Shown here piece by piece: positions 22,060 through 23,863 of a stretch of DNA of 23,863 nt. The position numbers and the translations under genes are program-made. Each line of letters begins with the position of its first letter. Position 1 is the stretch's first letter. The notes beneath the pieces were generated by a model. That model ran no database searches, was not told the origin of the DNA, and saw nothing but the letters and a program-made list of their open reading frames with translations. Source of the stretch: UBA7236 sp964638865. GTDB lineage: Bacteria > Bacteroidota > Bacteroidia > Chitinophagales > BACL12. The stretch spans positions 1-23,863 of the forward strand of contig CAZXBG010000049.1 in assembly GCA_964638865.1 (NCBI GenBank), given 5' to 3'.

Positions 22060-23346
22060 ATGTCAGATAAAGCATTTATTAAACTCGGCGAAAAAGAAGT
22101 TGAATTACCAATTTACGTAGGCACCGAAGGGGAGGAATCGATCGATATCAATAAACTTCGCGATCTAACAGGTTTCGTAACACTCGACAGTGGTTATAAA
22201 AATACAGGAGCCACAAAAAGTGCAATTACCTTTTTGGATGGAGAGCAGGGAATATTGAGGTATCGCGGATATCCCATTGAACAACTTGCCGAAAAATCAA
22301 ATTTTCTGGAAGTATCCTATTTGCTAATGTACGGTGAATTACCCACGAACGATCAGTTTGTAGCATTCAGCGAAAATATTTCCAATCATACCCTGGTGCA
22401 TGAAGATGTAAAGAAATTTTTTGACGGTTTTCCATCTTTTGCGCATCCTATGGGTCAGTTGTGTTCTTTGATGTGCACCTTATCCAGTTTTTATCCGGAT
22501 TCCCTTAATCCAAATGCATCCAAAGAGGAAATTGATCTTACATTGATCCGCATCCTTGCAAAAATGCCAACACTAGTTTCCTGGATTCATAAAAAATCGG
22601 TGGGACATCCAATTATGTACCCGCAGAACAAATATGATTATGTTACCAATTTCTTATACATGACATTTGGTATGCGTACAGAAGAATATTCTCCCGATCC
22701 AATTGTGGTGGATGCGTTGGATAAACTTTTGATATTGCACGCAGATCACGAACAAAATTGTTCTACTTCTACTGTGAGAATGGTGGGTTCATCTCAGGCA
22801 AATACTTATGCGAGTGTTGCGGCAGGAGTAGCTGCATTATGGGGTCCATTGCACGGCGGAGCAAATCAACAGGTAATAGAAATGTTAGAGATCATAAAAT
22901 CGGACGGAGGAAATGTTGGAAAATTTGTTGAAAAGGCAAAAGATAAAAACGACAACTTCCGTTTGATGGGATTTGGACATAGAGTATATAAAAATTTCGA
23001 TCCAAGAGCTAAAATTATTAAGGAAGCATGTGATAACGTTTTAAATAAATTAGGTGTGCATGATCCCGTTCTCGATATTGCAAAACAATTAGAAGAAGTA
23101 GCACTTAAAGACAGTTACTTCGTAGAGAGAAAATTATACCCAAACGTGGATTTCTACAGCGGAATTATTTATCGTGCTATGGGTTTCCCAACCGAAATGT
23201 TCACCGTGCTTTTTGCATTGGGTCGTTTACCGGGTTGGCTGGCACAATGGAAAGAAATGCGTGAAGCTAACGAACCCATTGGTCGCCCGCGCCAAATTTA
23301 TACCGGCAAAACCAACCGCGATTATATGAATATTGCAATTAGGTAA
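22060..23346 (+). CDS. gltA: citrate synthase
   Basis: 428 residues from ATG 22060 (MSDKAFIKLGEKEVELP); an earlier in-frame ATG at 21991 would add 23 residues without homology and overlaps the promoter. Condenses oxaloacetate and acetyl-CoA into citrate, the entry step of the TCA cycle, in the cytoplasm. Catalytic residues are in place: His265 (PLHGGANQ), His307 (GFGHRVYKNFDPR) and Asp364 (NVDFYSG). LHADHEQNCSTSTVR (227-240) and ITFLDGEQGILRYRGYPIE (56-74) are also typical. Length and sequence indicate the hexameric, type II bacterial form. It is an ordinary metabolic gene, standing alone with its own -7 box, and helps anchor this window as chromosomal. Confidence 0.97.
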   Translation: MSDKAFIKLGEKEVELPIYVGTEGEESIDINKLRDLTGFVTLDSGYKNTGATKSAITFLDGEQGILRYRGYPIEQLAEKSNFLEVSYLLMYGELPTNDQFVAFSENISNHTLVHEDVKKFFDGFPSFAHPMGQLCSLMCTLSSFYPDSLNPNASKEEIDLTLIRILAKMPTLVSWIHKKSVGHPIMYPQNKYDYVTNFLYMTFGMRTEEYSPDPIVVDALDKLLILHADHEQNCSTSTVRMVGSSQANTYASVAAGVAALWGPLHGGANQQVIEMLEIIKSDGGNVGKFVEKAKDKNDNFRLMGFGHRVYKNFDPRAKIIKEACDNVLNKLGVHDPVLDIAKQLEEVALKDSYFVERKLYPNVDFYSGIIYRAMGFPTEMFTVLFALGRLPGWLAQWKEMREANEPIGRPRQIYTGKTNRDYMNIAIR

Positions 23347-23354
23347 GAGGGGAG

Positions 23355-23392
23355 GGAGTTGGCAGTGGTAGTAGGCAGTAGTCTTTGGTCAT
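23355..23392 (+). repeat. low-complexity GGCAGTAG-type intergenic run
   Basis: GTTGGCAGTGGTAGTAGGCA continues with GTAGTCTTTGGTC; short GGCAGT/GTAG words repeat imperfectly. I recall such runs as dispersed intergenic sequence in Bacteroidota genomes. A similar short run, CGTGAATCGTGAA, lies at about 23435-23448. Confidence 0.35.
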
Positions 23393-23490
23393 GAGGTTTA
23401 AAGCTCTTTGCGAATTGAAGCATAAACTTATTTTCGTGAATCGTGAAACTTCCAGTTTAAAGAGATTCAACTCATTATAACTATTATTAG

Positions 23491-23521
23491 TTGCCAAAAT
23501 TCAACACCAGCACTATATTTG
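23491..23521 (+). promoter_or_regulatory. Bacteroidota -33/-7 promoter of the HicB-like gene
   Basis: TTG (23491-23493), 20 bases, then TATATTTG (23514-23521), matching TTG...TAnnTTTG. It is the best complete promoter in the window and leaves about 20 bases to ATG 23547. Confidence 0.6.
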
Positions 23522-23546
23522 CATTAATCTTACGCAAACCCTAGCT

Positions 23547-23863
23547 ATGTCAAAATCAAACATTGTTCGAGCATATCGTAGCGATCGTCATCTAATTGAA
23601 ATTGGTTTGGAAGTTTATGATTGGGAGGATGAAGGGATTTTTTATGTCTACTCGCCCGCCTTAGACTTGACAGGATATGGCAAAACAAAAGCAGAATCAA
23701 AGGGGGCGTTTAAAACTTCTCTAGACATTTTTATGGATTATACCTATAATAAAAAGACAATTTTTGTTGAATTAGAACATTTAGGATGGTCTGTTAATAG
23801 GAAAAAGAAGAAAGCAATCCCGCCTGAAAACGAAGAAATGTTGAGCGACAATGAGCTTCTTAA
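23547..23863 (+). CDS. HicB-like protein, 5' part
   Basis: The ORF from ATG 23547 (MSKSNIVRAYRSDRHLIEIG) is still open at the window end after 105 codons. EIGLEVYDWEDEGIFYVYSP, ALDLTGYGKTKAESKGAFKT and LDIFMDYT resemble the strand-strand-helix layout of HicB-type antitoxins (xxYSPxLxLxGxGxTxxEAxxxFxxxLxxF). A charged segment follows (NRKKKKAIPPENEE). Such genes are usually paired with hicA, whose toxin is a small RNA-binding protein; no hicA is seen upstream, so it would have to lie beyond the window. The family call is tentative. Confidence 0.5.
   Translation, partial: MSKSNIVRAYRSDRHLIEIGLEVYDWEDEGIFYVYSPALDLTGYGKTKAESKGAFKTSLDIFMDYTYNKKTIFVELEHLGWSVNRKKKKAIPPENEEMLSDNELL

Overview
The window looks like a chromosomal segment of a Bacteroidota bacterium of the Chitinophagales/Sphingobacteriales kind. 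Coding is AT-rich and Shine-Dalgarno sites are mostly absent. Several starts are preceded by the phylum's TAnnTTTG -7 box. Two surface proteins carry type IX secretion (T9SS) sorting domains, and many small proteins belong to families common in this phylum.

Bases 1-6500 are a fast-evolving surface-protein zone. The 3' part of one S74/T9SS repeat protein (1-1223) is followed by a 56-58 bp tandem repeat (1205-1425), an IS5-type transposase remnant (1400-1660) and a complete paralogue (2104-4743). The two genes share nearly identical 3' ends but differ in a short coiled-coil segment. Downstream lie a wrecked subtilisin-like protease gene (4983-5821) and perhaps the frameshifted N-terminus of another surface protein (5861-6060). 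A divergent pair then follows: a small exported protein (6025-6462, -) and a TPR membrane protein (6584-8416, +).

Bases 8800-16100 are dense in small envelope and stress-type genes: a 51-residue lmo0937/DUF5670-like membrane peptide, a YihY/BrkB protein, a DUF748 protein, a small charged possible lipoprotein, a 57-residue DUF1328 protein, an outer-membrane beta-barrel, and an overlapping three-gene operon (YtxH, holin-superfamily-III-like, membrane-associated hypothetical). These are followed by a PA2169/DUF2383 four-helix protein and several small proteins of unknown function. The two smallest genes were found by reading the minus strand.

Bases 16354-20145 hold a regulatory triad: a CHASE3-PAS sensor histidine kinase (-), and divergently a receiver-only response regulator overlapping an NtrC-type sigma-54 activator. 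Sigma-54-like -24/-12 elements lie upstream of the receiver gene (18217-18233) and of the beta-barrel gene (12497-12513, -). This suggests, without proving it, that the triad controls itself and part of the neighbouring envelope-stress genes.

The rest comprises a beta-barrel-like exported protein and a zinc-ribbon membrane protein (one minus-strand operon), a divergent three-helix membrane protein with an almost leaderless start, citrate synthase (gltA), a stretch of low-complexity intergenic sequence, and the 5' part of a HicB-like gene cut by the window edge. I see no tRNA, rRNA, CRISPR array, intact mobile element or origin.
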